DNA of 64,000 bases, from positions 22,333-86,332 of the forward strand of contig MGSS01000097.1 in NCBI GenBank assembly GCA_001798595.1. The letters are read 5' to 3'. Under the pieces are notes generated by a model, which was not told the DNA's origin, searched no databases, and was given only the letters and a program-made list of their open reading frames with translations. The translations under genes and the position numbers were made by a program. This DNA is from Deltaproteobacteria bacterium RIFCSPLOWO2_12_FULL_60_19. Lineage in GTDB: Bacteria > Desulfobacterota > Binatia > UBA9968. This document shows, piece after piece, positions 16,387-25,155 of this stretch; the first letter of the stretch is position 1, and every line of letters starts with the position of its first letter.

Positions 16387-17754
16387 TTAGGTTAATCCGT
16401 GCTTTTTGAGTTTGTTGTAAAGCGCCCGGCGACTGATTCCGAGCTTCTCGGCCGCTTCCTTTTTATTCCCGTTGGTCAAGAAAAGAGTCGCCTTAATGAA
16501 CTCTCTCTCGACCGCATCAAGGGTGGTGCCGGCAAGCATCGGAAGGTGCGGGGCTGCGGCGGTGGTTTCGGCTGTGCCCGTAGTTCTAATTCTCAATGGG
16601 AGAAGGTCAGGCGTCAACTCGGGGCCCTTAGCCATCAACACCGCGCGCTGAATAACGTTCCTCAATTCCCGCACGTTGCCCGGCCAGGAGTAGCTCCTAA
16701 GACAGCGCCAGGTTTCGACCGCGATGGAGCGGACCTTTTTCTTATAGATGGAGTTGAAATGAGGCACAAAATGGTTGGTCAGGAGCGTGACTCCTCCCGG
16801 ACGCTCCCGAAGGGCCGGCACATGAATGTGAAAAACCTCGAGACGATAGAAAAGGTCTTCCCTGAACCTTTTCTGTTTGACCGCCTCTTCCAGGTTTTCA
16901 TTGGTGGCCGCAATCACCCGAACGTCAACGGGGATGTCCTTTTCCCCTCCGACGCGGCGGATGCTCTTGCTTTCCAGAACACGGAGGAGGCTGACTTGCG
17001 CCTTTTCGCTGATCGTGCTGATCTCATCGAGGAAGATCGTCCCGCCCTGGGCTTCTTCGAAACGCCCCTTGGTGGTCTCTACCGCGCCTGTGAAAGCGCC
17101 TCGTTCATGGCCGAAGAGTTCGCTTGCGACCAGTTCCGACGGCATGGCGCCGGTATTGACGGCGATGTAGGGGCTGTTTTTCCGCCGGCTCCTCTTATGG
17201 ATCGCCGCGGCGACCATGTCCTTGCCGGTACCCGTTTCGCCGGTGACCAATACGGAGATGTCCTCTGAAGCCGCCTCCAAAATCCGTTGAAATAGCTCCT
17301 GCATCGGCAGGCTGACCCCCAGCATGCCCTCGAACTCAAGGGGAATGCGCGCTTCCTGATCGATGCTCGCCCCATTTTTCAAGGCCTGCTGACGCAAGGC
17401 TTGAGTGACAAGCGCGCAGATCTCATCTTCATCCACGGGCTGAGTCAGGGTCCGGTGAGCGTAGCCTTTAAGTCGATCGAGGGGCAGAAGCCCTCCCTCC
17501 GGATCCGTCAAAACGATAGTGTACGTTCTGCTCGAATCTTTGGTAAGGAGATTGAGCAGCTCAAGCCCTTTCGACTGCTCCGTTTTCGATGTGTCCGCAT
17601 CCCAGATGAGCACGTCGTAGCCACCGGGCTTAAACTTTTCCAAAGCGCCACTAATAAAGGGCATGGCGTCCACAGAGAGGTCATGGCCCGCAAACCTCTG
17701 AGCGAGCAAGGCCTGAATCTTACCCGTCTTTTGGACCACCAAAAGTCGCAACAT
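16387..17754 (-). CDS. Sigma-54-dependent transcriptional activator with degenerate receiver
   Basis: A 455-residue NtrC-type activator. The N-terminal receiver-like domain (1-125) keeps the Asp in LIWDAD but has Gln-Lys where the acidic pair should be (LLVVQKTG) and Gln in place of the conserved Lys (TLTQPV). The central AAA+ domain is complete: GETGTGKD Walker A, ELFGHERGAFTGA sigma-54 contact loop, GGTIFLDEIS Walker B. A Fis-type helix-turn-helix ends the protein (KKEAAEKLGISRRALYNKLKKHGL). It should activate sigma-54 promoters such as 16163-16178. No histidine kinase is adjacent. Activation by ligand or by the small pseudo-receiver protein is possible but unproven. Confidence 0.92.
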   Translation of the reverse strand: MLRLLVVQKTGKIQALLAQRFAGHDLSVDAMPFISGALEKFKPGGYDVLIWDADTSKTEQSKGLELLNLLTKDSSRTYTIVLTDPEGGLLPLDRLKGYAHRTLTQPVDEDEICALVTQALRQQALKNGASIDQEARIPLEFEGMLGVSLPMQELFQRILEAASEDISVLVTGETGTGKDMVAAAIHKRSRRKNSPYIAVNTGAMPSELVASELFGHERGAFTGAVETTKGRFEEAQGGTIFLDEISTISEKAQVSLLRVLESKSIRRVGGEKDIPVDVRVIAATNENLEEAVKQKRFREDLFYRLEVFHIHVPALRERPGGVTLLTNHFVPHFNSIYKKKVRSIAVETWRCLRSYSWPGNVRELRNVIQRAVLMAKGPELTPDLLPLRIRTTGTAETTAAAPHLPMLAGTTLDAVEREFIKATLFLTNGNKKEAAEKLGISRRALYNKLKKHGLT

Positions 17755-17958
17755 ATCGCCTTCACCGGCCGGCTTTATCGAGAAAGCCCTTCGATTCGTC
17801 CGCCACTTCTACGCCGATGGTCGTATCCATATCAAAACACAGTGCTCCAAGTCCAGCCGGTTCCAGCTTGCCCGCCCGGACGAATCAGGAAGGCGGAAGC
17901 CGGGCCCGGAGCCTGCCGTTTTTGATCCGTGACCAGAGGGAATCCGCGAATTCGATGC

Positions 17959-19305
17959 TTATCGCTCCGATGCCGCCACCTTGGCGGCGAGCCAGCGGGC
18001 GGTGCGGAGAAGTTTGGCGTCGCCGTCTCGTGGACCGACGAGTTGGACGCCGATGGGCAAACCATTCGAACTCTGAAGCAGCGGCAGGCTGATCGCGGGC
18101 ATGCCGCACAAAGTCCAGAGCGTGCAGAACGAGGGATCGCCGGTAGAGGCAAGACCTTTCGGCGCCGCGCCCGGAGCTGCCGGCGTCAGGATCGCGTCAT
18201 AGCGCTGCTCGAACAGCTCTAAAAAACCTTCATATACCGGCCGGATGCGGCCCAGGGCGCGCTGGTAATCGACCGCTCGGACTTCCCGCCCTCTCTCGAT
18301 CTGTGCCTGCAATAATTCCGAAAGACAGTCGCGCGCCTTCTCCCACTCCCGCTCCAAATTCGCCGCCATCTCGGCTTGCGCGATCGTCCGGTGCCAGTCC
18401 CATGCGGCCATAGCGGAGGGAAAGAGCCCGACCTCTTCTACGCGATCTCCCAGCTGTTCGATAATCTCCGCAAACCCTTCTTTCGTCTCCTCGTCCACCC
18501 GCTCCCAATACGGCGTCTTCACGAACGCAAACATCGGTTCAAGCGGCGGCTCCTCGGCCGCCACTTCAACGAACCGAACGCGCGCGCGCGGTCGCGTGTC
18601 GGGGTCGCGCTCGTCGTAACCGGCAAGCTGCTCCGCCAGCAGCGCGATATCGTCGATCGTCCGCGCAAACAGCCCGACGTGATCGAGCGTGCGGGAAGTC
18701 GCGAGCATTCCGTGGCGCGGGATCAGGCCGTGCGTCGGCTTGAAGCCGACGATCCCGCAAAAGGTCGCGGGACGGATGGTCGAGCCGTTGGTCTGGCTGC
18801 CGAGCGCGAGCGGCGCCATTCCGGCGGCGACCGCCGCGGCCGAGCCGCTGGAGGAGCCGCCCGGCGTGTGCTCTGGATTTTGCGGGTTGCGCGTCTTGCC
18901 TGGCGACAGGTAAGCGAACTCAGTGGTCACGGTTTTGCCCATAATCACCGCGCCGGCGGCGCGCAACTTTGCCACCACCGTTGCGTCGCGCGACGGCGTG
19001 TTGCCGGCGTAAAGCGCCGAGCCATACTCGGTCGGCATGTCGGCGGTGTCGAAGATGTCCTTGACGCCCACCGGGACGCCGTGCAGCGGCCCGATCGGCT
19101 TTCCGGAGAGGCGCAACTCGTCGGCCGCGCGCGCCTGCGCCAGCGCATAATCCGGATCGAGAAACGCCCAGGCCTGCACCTGCTCGTCGATCTCGCGCAC
19201 GCGCGCGAGACAGACTTCGACCAGTTGCTCCGAGCTGATAATGCCGTCGCGGATCAACCGCGCCGCCTCGGAAGCGGAGAGTAAGTGGAGGTTATTCAAA
19301 TCCAT
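17959..19305 (-). CDS. Amidase-signature family hydrolase
   Basis: A 448-residue amidase-signature enzyme. The Ser-cisSer-Lys triad is visible: Lys in VPVGVKDIFDT, cis-Ser in GGSSSGSAAAVAAG and nucleophile Ser in LGSQTNGSTIRPA. The family includes GatA, aryl-acylamidases and several catabolic amidases. No gatB or gatC gene is nearby, and the surroundings are transport and catabolic genes. A free-standing amide hydrolase is therefore more likely than a tRNA amidotransferase subunit. It lies about 200 bp upstream of the sigma-54 activator gene on the same strand; that gap holds no convincing gene. Confidence 0.88.
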   Translation of the reverse strand: MDLNNLHLLSASEAARLIRDGIISSEQLVEVCLARVREIDEQVQAWAFLDPDYALAQARAADELRLSGKPIGPLHGVPVGVKDIFDTADMPTEYGSALYAGNTPSRDATVVAKLRAAGAVIMGKTVTTEFAYLSPGKTRNPQNPEHTPGGSSSGSAAAVAAGMAPLALGSQTNGSTIRPATFCGIVGFKPTHGLIPRHGMLATSRTLDHVGLFARTIDDIALLAEQLAGYDERDPDTRPRARVRFVEVAAEEPPLEPMFAFVKTPYWERVDEETKEGFAEIIEQLGDRVEEVGLFPSAMAAWDWHRTIAQAEMAANLEREWEKARDCLSELLQAQIERGREVRAVDYQRALGRIRPVYEGFLELFEQRYDAILTPAAPGAAPKGLASTGDPSFCTLWTLCGMPAISLPLLQSSNGLPIGVQLVGPRDGDAKLLRTARWLAAKVAASER

Positions 19306-19333
19306 TTGGGTGACAGGATCGTTTTCGTAATTT

Positions 19334-19424
19334 CAATGCAAAATGAAAATTCTAAAATGCAAAAATCAAAATGGCCGGGAGTCCGGAATCTTTCAGTTTT
19401 CATTTTGCACTTTGCATTTTGCAA
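19334..19424. repeat. AT-rich hairpin repeat, left copy
   Basis: The left arm is made of GCAAAATGAAAATTCTAAAATGC and the right arm of TTTTCATTTTGCACTTTGCATTTTGC, which are largely complementary around a GC-rich centre. The same architecture recurs at 25029-25140 in the same orientation. The two copies flank the TRAP transporter and glcD genes. No gene lies in this gap. Confidence 0.7.
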
Positions 19425-21467
19425 TCAGCTTCCATAGAGAAACTCGGGTAGCCACAACGTCATTCCCGGCCAGATGTACATGAAGGCCAGACAGATGCAG
19501 ACGATGATCATATAGGGCATCATGCCGGCGAAGATCTGGTTGAGCGTCACATGTTTCGGCGCGACGCCCTTCAGGTAGAACGCCGACATCGCCACGGGCG
19601 GCGACAGGAACGCCGCCTGGAGATTGACCGCCACCATCGTGCCGAACAGGATCGGGTCCACCTGAAAGTGACTCAGCAACGGGATGAAGATCGGGCAAAA
19701 GATCACGATAATCTCGGTCCACTCGAGCGGCCAGCCCAAGATGAAGATGATCAGCTGGGCCACGATCATGAAACCGAGCGGCGACAGGTTCATGCCGAGC
19801 ACCCATCGCTCGATCAGCCCCTGGCCGCCGTGTAGCGCGAACACGGCGGAGAAGAGCGCCGAGCCGACGAACAGCCAGCACACCATCGCGGTCGTCTTCG
19901 CCGTGAGGAACGTCGCTTCCTTGATGTTCCGCCGAAGATCCGGTGAGGTTTTGAGATTCCAGAGCCCCGGCACGACCGTGCCCAAGAACGTGCCGCCGAG
20001 TGAGCCCGACACGATCAGGGAGGCGAAATCCTCGCCCTGCCACCATCCGAGGCTGACGCCGATGATGGCTCCAGCTAAACTCCACCACAAGACTTGGCGT
20101 TGGTACTTCGCCATGACAGCGAGATACAGCGCGCCCAGGGCTCCCACCGCCGCCGACTCGGTTGCGGTGCAGATGCCGAACAGGATCACCGCGAGCACGA
20201 CGAACGTGAGGACCCCGAGGGGCACCACCGATGCCGACAGCTCCTTGAGGATCTCGAGCTGCTCGCCGTCCATGCGCCGGTAGTAGATGGCGAGAAGGAG
20301 CGCCGAGAACGCGGCCAGTCCCCAGAACCATTGATAGAAATGCGCGGGGACCTCGCCCGCTCCAGCCACGCCCGACTCGGTCACGGAGCCCATCTCCTCG
20401 GGTGGCGCGTCCGCGGCCCGCCCGGGCTCGTCGCTTTTCACCTCGGTCTCCGCCTCCCCTAGCTCTTGCGGCTTCTCCGAATCAGCCGTGGCGGGCGCTG
20501 CGGCGGGTGGCGCCGTGATCGCTGCAGCCTTCGGCGCCGAGACAGCCGCAGTTGTCGCCGCCGTCGGCGCGTTGTGAATGACGACGTACCACCAGGTCGC
20601 GCCGAACGTGCCGACCGTGAGTGCCAACGGCACCATGAGCGCCAGCACATCGTTGACGATGAGACCATACCTCACCGGCCGGCCGTCCGGCGCCGTCGCT
20701 CCCTGCACCAGGCTCGGCCGGAACACAGTGGCAAGCAGCCCGCCGACAACCCGCCGGGAATGGCCCCGCTCGAGTCGCTGGAGATAATCCGGCACCGCGA
20801 CACGGTACTTGTCGGGCGGCAGCTTGGGCGCGATCTTCGGATTGAGGATCGCCCAGCCGAGGATGTAGACGAGATAGAGGAACGTTAAAAAAAACCCTGG
20901 CAGCATGGCCGCCGCGTAGAGCTTGACGATCGACTGCCCGGCCACCGCGGCGTAGACGATAATCATCACGGAGGGCGGGATCAGGATGCCCAGCGTGCCG
21001 CCGGCGGTGATGACGCCCGAGGCGAGCCGCACGTCGTAGCCGGCATTCAGCATCGGCCTGAGCGAGATAACGCCCATCAGCACCACCACGGCGCCGACAA
21101 TGCCGGAGGCGATGCCCCAGAACGCGGACACCATGAGCGTGGTGACGGCGAGCGAGGCGGGCACGCGCCGGAACGCGAGCTGCACGCTGTGGAACATCCG
21201 GTCGACCAGCGCCGCGCGCTCCATGATGTAGCCCATGAAAACGAACAGCGGAACGGAGAGCAGTGTGTCGTTGGTCATCACCCCGTAGCTCCGCTGCACG
21301 ATCAGGTCGAAAATTCGATTATCGTACCAGAGGTGACCCGGCACCCAGAACGCGATGTAGCCGAAGATCATCCCCAGACCCATGAGCGTGAAGGCGGTCG
21401 GGAAACCCATCATGATCGCGACCACGATGAGCCCCAGCATGGTGAGGCCGAGTGATGGATCGCTCAT
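19425..21467 (-). CDS. TRAP transporter large permease (DctM-like) with a large insertion
   Basis: A 680-residue DctM-type permease, much longer than the usual 430 or so. The N-terminal half has VPLFVFMGYIMERAALVDRMF, SAFWGIASGIVGAVVVLMG and GILIPPSVMIIVYAAVAGQS. The C-terminal half has GICTATESAAVGALGALYLA, LGWPLEWTEIIVIFCPIFIPLL and a final PGMTLWLP. Between them (about residues 285-460) lie an extra membrane segment, an Ala/Pro/Glu-rich region and another hydrophobic segment. The start at 21467 overlaps the stop of the small permease gene by four bases (ATGA). It moves organic anions with sodium or protons using the receptor encoded upstream. Confidence 0.9.
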   Translation of the reverse strand: MSDPSLGLTMLGLIVVAIMMGFPTAFTLMGLGMIFGYIAFWVPGHLWYDNRIFDLIVQRSYGVMTNDTLLSVPLFVFMGYIMERAALVDRMFHSVQLAFRRVPASLAVTTLMVSAFWGIASGIVGAVVVLMGVISLRPMLNAGYDVRLASGVITAGGTLGILIPPSVMIIVYAAVAGQSIVKLYAAAMLPGFFLTFLYLVYILGWAILNPKIAPKLPPDKYRVAVPDYLQRLERGHSRRVVGGLLATVFRPSLVQGATAPDGRPVRYGLIVNDVLALMVPLALTVGTFGATWWYVVIHNAPTAATTAAVSAPKAAAITAPPAAAPATADSEKPQELGEAETEVKSDEPGRAADAPPEEMGSVTESGVAGAGEVPAHFYQWFWGLAAFSALLLAIYYRRMDGEQLEILKELSASVVPLGVLTFVVLAVILFGICTATESAAVGALGALYLAVMAKYQRQVLWWSLAGAIIGVSLGWWQGEDFASLIVSGSLGGTFLGTVVPGLWNLKTSPDLRRNIKEATFLTAKTTAMVCWLFVGSALFSAVFALHGGQGLIERWVLGMNLSPLGFMIVAQLIIFILGWPLEWTEIIVIFCPIFIPLLSHFQVDPILFGTMVAVNLQAAFLSPPVAMSAFYLKGVAPKHVTLNQIFAGMMPYMIIVCICLAFMYIWPGMTLWLPEFLYGS

Positions 21468-22171
21468 GGCTTGTTCTGCTCGTCCTTTTTTATCGCTCTC
21501 TCGTGCACCACGCCTTCTTCCATTACGCTGCGGTGGCGCGCGGCTTCGTCGATGGCGTGCGCCGTCTCCATCGCGGCCAGGCGCGACTCTTCGTCCACGT
21601 ACTCGCTGTGGGAGAGCTGCGTGTCGATCACGTCGATCTCCTCGACGTCTTCGAGCCGCAAAGGCCAGGCGCCGGTGCGCAGGCACTCGATGCAGCGGAC
21701 GATCTCGGCCAGCCCCTGGAGCATCACCAGCGCGCCCGCGATCGGGATCACCGATTTGAAGTGGTAGATGGGCGGTCCCTCCGCCGTGATAGTCGAGTGC
21801 TCCCCGATGCGCCAGGAGTCGGCGGCGTAGCCGTAGCCCGCGTAGATAAGCCCCAGAATGCCCGGGATGAAAAACAGCAAGTAGAGCGCGAGGTCGAGGG
21901 CGGCCTGGGCGCGCGGGCGCAGGTAGATGTAGACGAAGTCGGCGCGCACATGCGCGCTAAGTGCCAGCGTGTAGGCGCCGCACATCATGAAGAGCGTGCC
22001 GTAGAGCATGTTATTGAAGTCGAAGATCCAGGCGGTCGGTGCGTTCAGGATGTAGCGCTTGAAGACCTCAATTGACACCACGAACGTCAGCGCCACGATC
22101 AGCCAGGCAAAGGCTTTGCCCGACCAGTAGCTGACCTCGTCGATGGCGTGGACCAAGCGCTGGGCGTTCAT
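21464..22171 (-). CDS. TRAP transporter small permease (DctQ-like)
   Basis: A small four-helix TRAP permease: hydrophobic segments near residues 18-38, 50-75, 90-115 and 130-155. A charged C-terminal tail of about 65 residues rich in Glu, Asp and His is longer than usual. Its last codons overlap the start of the large permease gene, so the pair is translationally coupled. I place the start at the ATG at 22171; the frame continues to 22195 but that ATG lies inside the right-hand hairpin arm. The tail may contact the enlarged large permease. That is inference. Confidence 0.85.
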   Translation of the reverse strand: MNAQRLVHAIDEVSYWSGKAFAWLIVALTFVVSIEVFKRYILNAPTAWIFDFNNMLYGTLFMMCGAYTLALSAHVRADFVYIYLRPRAQAALDLALYLLFFIPGILGLIYAGYGYAADSWRIGEHSTITAEGPPIYHFKSVIPIAGALVMLQGLAEIVRCIECLRTGAWPLRLEDVEEIDVIDTQLSHSEYVDEESRLAAMETAHAIDEAARHRSVMEEGVVHERAIKKDEQNKP

Positions 22172-22185
22172 TGAGGCAGGAAAAT

Positions 22186-22227
22186 GGCCAGCCATCAGCC
22201 TAATCAGCCTAAGGCTGATGGCTGGCC
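22186..22227. terminator. Perfect 15-bp hairpin between receptor and permease genes
   Basis: GGCCAGCCATCAGCC (22186-22200) is exactly complementary to 22213-22227 with a 12-base loop. It lies between the stop of the receptor gene and the start of the small permease gene. On the transcribed strand only ATTTT follows, so it is a partial terminator or mRNA-stability element. Such elements raise receptor levels over permease levels. Confidence 0.65.
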
Positions 22228-22250
22228 TAGTTAGCAGGGGCCACGCAGAG

Positions 22251-23486
22251 CTAGCCTTTCTTGGCCGCCGGGGCCTCGGGTTTGGCGGCCGGCGCTGCGG
22301 GCTTGGCTGCCTGTGGGGCCGGTTTAGCGGCCGGCTTCTTGGCGAAGTAGTGGTTATACGCCATTCGGGAGCTAACTTGGGTGTCGAGGAACCATTTCAC
22401 CGCGCGCTCGGCAAACTTGCGCTGCGACTCGGCGATCTCCTTGAACATTGGCGTCTGCGCCGAGTACTTCGCCAGGACCCCGTCGAAGATGTCGAGCTGC
22501 TTCTGCAGCACCGAATCCGGGGTCTTGTAGAACCTCACCTTATCTTTGGTCTGCAGCTCGATGTAGTCTTGCGAGTAGCGATCGATCGCCTTCCATGACA
22601 TGTCGGCGGACGCCGCCTCGACGGCGAGCGCGATGATCGCCTTCATTTTGTCCGGCAGCGCGTCATACTTGGTCTTGTTGAACGTGATCTCGAACTGCTC
22701 GGCGTTCTGGTGGTAGCTCTGCAGCATGCAGACCTTGGAAACGTCAGCGAAGCCGAGGAGTCGGTCTGAGGACGCATTATTGAATTCTGCGGCATCGAGG
22801 AGCCCCCGGTCCATCGCCGGCACGATCTCGCCGCCGGGCAGCGCGTTCACCGCCGCGCCCATACCCTGGAATAGGTCAATCGAAATGCCCACGGTGCGGA
22901 ACTTGAGCCCCTTGAAGTCGTCGGGCTTGGTGATCGGCTTCTTGAACCAACCGAGCGGCTGCGTCGGCATCGGCCCGTAGGGGAAGGAGACGACGTTGGC
23001 GCCGATCGACGCGTAGAGCTTGCTGAGCAGCTCCTTGCCGCCGCCGTACTTGTGCCAGGAAAGCATCATGTTGGCGTCCATGGCGAACGCGGGGCTCGAA
23101 CCCCAGAGCGCGAGCGCATTGCTCTTACCGTAGTGGTACACGAGCACGCCGTGGCCGCCGTCGAGCGTGCCCTTCGACACGGCGTCGAGCAGTTGGAAGG
23201 CCGGCACGACAGCGCCTGCGGGCAACACCTCGATCTTCAAGTCGCCGCCGGTCATGTCGTTGACCTTCTTGGCGTAGTCGAGGGCGTACTCGTGGAAGAT
23301 GTCCTTCTGCGGCCAGGTGCTCTGCCAGCGCATCGAGATCGGCCCCACCTGCCCCTTGGCGATCATCGGGAAGCCGAGCGCCGCGGCCCCGCCTGCGGCC
23401 ACCGCCGCCTTGAGGATGTTGCGGCGGGATACTTTCTTATCCTTATCACCTCTCGCCTGGAGCTTGTTTTGATCGGTCATGGTCAT
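22251..23486 (-). CDS. TRAP transporter substrate receptor (DctP/TakP-like)
   Basis: A 411-residue periplasmic receptor. It starts with a twin-arginine signal (VSRRNILKAAVAAGGAAALG) and continues with RWQSTWPQKDIFHEYALDYAKKV, DDFKGLKFRTVGI and the ligand-contact region FNNASSDRLLGF. This pattern resembles TakP-type receptors for alpha-keto acids. The C-terminus carries a 35-residue tail of Ala, Pro and Lys that is unusual for the family. A good sigma-70 promoter lies upstream. The receptor gene comes first and is separated from the permease genes by a strong hairpin. The neighbouring glcDFE-type oxidase suggests a hydroxy or keto acid substrate. Confidence 0.9.
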   Translation of the reverse strand: MTMTDQNKLQARGDKDKKVSRRNILKAAVAAGGAAALGFPMIAKGQVGPISMRWQSTWPQKDIFHEYALDYAKKVNDMTGGDLKIEVLPAGAVVPAFQLLDAVSKGTLDGGHGVLVYHYGKSNALALWGSSPAFAMDANMMLSWHKYGGGKELLSKLYASIGANVVSFPYGPMPTQPLGWFKKPITKPDDFKGLKFRTVGISIDLFQGMGAAVNALPGGEIVPAMDRGLLDAAEFNNASSDRLLGFADVSKVCMLQSYHQNAEQFEITFNKTKYDALPDKMKAIIALAVEAASADMSWKAIDRYSQDYIELQTKDKVRFYKTPDSVLQKQLDIFDGVLAKYSAQTPMFKEIAESQRKFAERAVKWFLDTQVSSRMAYNHYFAKKPAAKPAPQAAKPAAPAAKPEAPAAKKG

Positions 23487-23515
23487 CTCCTCCTTCCGTT
23501 ACATAACGTCAGCCG

Positions 23516-23544
23516 CTTATATATATTTTGGGACCGCGCGTCAA
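23516..23544 (-). promoter_or_regulatory. Sigma-70-type promoter of the TRAP operon
   Basis: On the minus strand TTGACG (23539-23544) and TATAAG (23516-23521) are separated by exactly 17 bases, with an AT-rich stretch next to the -10. Transcription would start about 20 bases before the receptor ATG. In the same gap a TTTGACA/TGTCAAA inverted pair (23551-23557 and 23585-23591) lies towards glcD and may serve as an operator. Confidence 0.55.
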
Positions 23545-23589
23545 TCCCTATTTGACACCCCCTCCACACCTCGGATAGGCTTCTGTCAA

Positions 23590-25026
23590 ATGAGCCGCGA
23601 CGATCTCATTAATCAACTGCGCGCCATCGTCGGCGAAAAGTATCTCCTGCTGGAGAAAGAAGACGTCATCGTCTATGAGCAGGACGGCTCGATCCTCCAG
23701 GCGATGCCGGAGATTGTCGTCCTGCCGGGCAACGCCGGCGAGGTGGCGGAGGTGGTGAAAGCGGCTAAGCGCGCCGGCGCTCCTATTGTCCCGCGCGGCT
23801 CGGGCACCGGCCTGGCGGGCGGCGCGGTGCCGGCGGAAGGCGGGATCGTCCTCTCCCTCGCCCGCTTGAACCGCATTCTTGAGATCGACCTGAAAAACCG
23901 CCTGGCCGTCGTCGAGCCGGGCGTGATCAACCTGGACGTGAGCAAAGCGATCGCGCAGGACGGTTTTTTCTACGCGCCCGACCCCAGCAGCCAGGCCGCC
24001 TGCTCCATCGGCGGCAACGTCGCCAACAACTCCGGCGGCCCCCACACGCTGGCCTACGGCGTGACTACGAATCACGTGCTCGGCGTCGAGGTCGTGCTGG
24101 ACGACGGCCGAGTCGTCTGGCTTGGCGGCCGCGTGGCCGACTCGCCGGGCTACGACCTCTGCGGCGTGTTCGTCGGCTCCGAAGGAACGATGGGGATCGT
24201 GACCAAAGCGGCGGTGCGGCTCATGCGAACGCGCGAGTCGGTGCGCACGTTGCTCGCCGTCTTCGATCGCACGGAGGCGGCCACCAAGACCGTGGTCGAT
24301 GTCACCGCGGCCGGCATCATCCCGGCGGCGCTGGAGATGATGGATAGGCTGACGATCTCCGCCGTCGCCCAGGCCGTTCCCGGTGTCTACCCGCGCGACG
24401 CGGAGGCCGTCCTCCTCGTGGAAGTGGAGGGGTTAACCGAGACCACGGAGCGGGCGATCCGTCTCGTGCAAACGATCTGCGAGCGCAGCGGCGCGCGCGA
24501 GGTCAGGATCGCCGCGAACCAAGCTGAGCGCCAATTATTATGGAAAGGACGCAAAGAGGCCTTCGGCGCGATGGGCCTCCTCGCGCCCAACTACTACGTG
24601 CAGGACGGCGTCGTGCCGCGCAGCCGGCTGCCTGAGATCATGAAACAGGTGGCGGAGATCGGTGAGCGCTATCGTCTGAGGATTGCCAACGTCTTTCATG
24701 CCGGCGACGGCAACCTGCACCCGAATATTTTGTTCGACATGCGCGCGCCCGGAGAATTAGACCGCGTGATCGAGGCGGGCGCGGCGATACTCAAGGCCTG
24801 CGTGGACGCGGGCGGGAGCATCACCGGCGAGCACGGCATCGGCCTGGAGAAAAAGGCTTACATCGGCCTGCTGTTTAATGAGTATGACCTCGAGGCCATG
24901 GCGCGGGTCAGGCGCGTGTTCGACCCCGAGGGGCGCTTCAATCCGGCGAAATTGTTCCCGACGCCGGTAAGCTGCGGCGAGGTGCGCCGCCAGCCGCAGA
25001 CTATTCCGGCGGGACTGTGGATCTGA
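23590..25026 (+). CDS. glcD: FAD-linked oxidase, glycolate oxidase GlcD-like subunit
   Basis: A 478-residue flavoprotein of the GlcD/D-lactate dehydrogenase family. The PCMH FAD-binding domain shows PIVPRGSGTGLAGGAVP, the PDPSSQAACSIGGNVANNSGG block and GSEGTMGIVTKA. The C-terminal oxidase domain shows NVFHAGDGNLHPNILFD and GGSITGEHGIGLEKK. I start at the ATG at 23590, where homology begins, and not at the longer frame from 23479. It is followed by glcF and glcE homologues in the same direction, although a 129-bp AT-rich repeat separates it from glcF. It probably oxidises a 2-hydroxy acid to a keto acid. Confidence 0.9.
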   Translation: MSRDDLINQLRAIVGEKYLLLEKEDVIVYEQDGSILQAMPEIVVLPGNAGEVAEVVKAAKRAGAPIVPRGSGTGLAGGAVPAEGGIVLSLARLNRILEIDLKNRLAVVEPGVINLDVSKAIAQDGFFYAPDPSSQAACSIGGNVANNSGGPHTLAYGVTTNHVLGVEVVLDDGRVVWLGGRVADSPGYDLCGVFVGSEGTMGIVTKAAVRLMRTRESVRTLLAVFDRTEAATKTVVDVTAAGIIPAALEMMDRLTISAVAQAVPGVYPRDAEAVLLVEVEGLTETTERAIRLVQTICERSGAREVRIAANQAERQLLWKGRKEAFGAMGLLAPNYYVQDGVVPRSRLPEIMKQVAEIGERYRLRIANVFHAGDGNLHPNILFDMRAPGELDRVIEAGAAILKACVDAGGSITGEHGIGLEKKAYIGLLFNEYDLEAMARVRRVFDPEGRFNPAKLFPTPVSCGEVRRQPQTIPAGLWI

Positions 25027-25028
25027 CC

Positions 25029-25140
25029 CATTGCAAAATGAAAATTGCAAAATGCAAAGGTCAAAATTTTAGATTTCGGCTTCCGGACGGCGTTTCTTCA
25101 ATTTTGCATTTTTCAGTTTGCACTTTGCATTTTGCATTGA
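25029..25140. repeat. AT-rich hairpin repeat, right copy
   Basis: The left arm GCAAAATGAAAATTGCAAAATGC and the right arm TTTGCACTTTGCATTTTGC are nearly complementary around a GC-rich middle. It is the same element as 19334-19424 and has the same orientation. It interrupts the glcD-glcF operon. Confidence 0.7.
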
Positions 25141-25155
25141 CCGTCTTAGTCGTCT

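Noticed and set aside
17755-17958. Small minus-strand frame (about 22 codons) directly before the activator gene
   Set aside because: Too short, no ribosome site of note and no known family; may only be chance.
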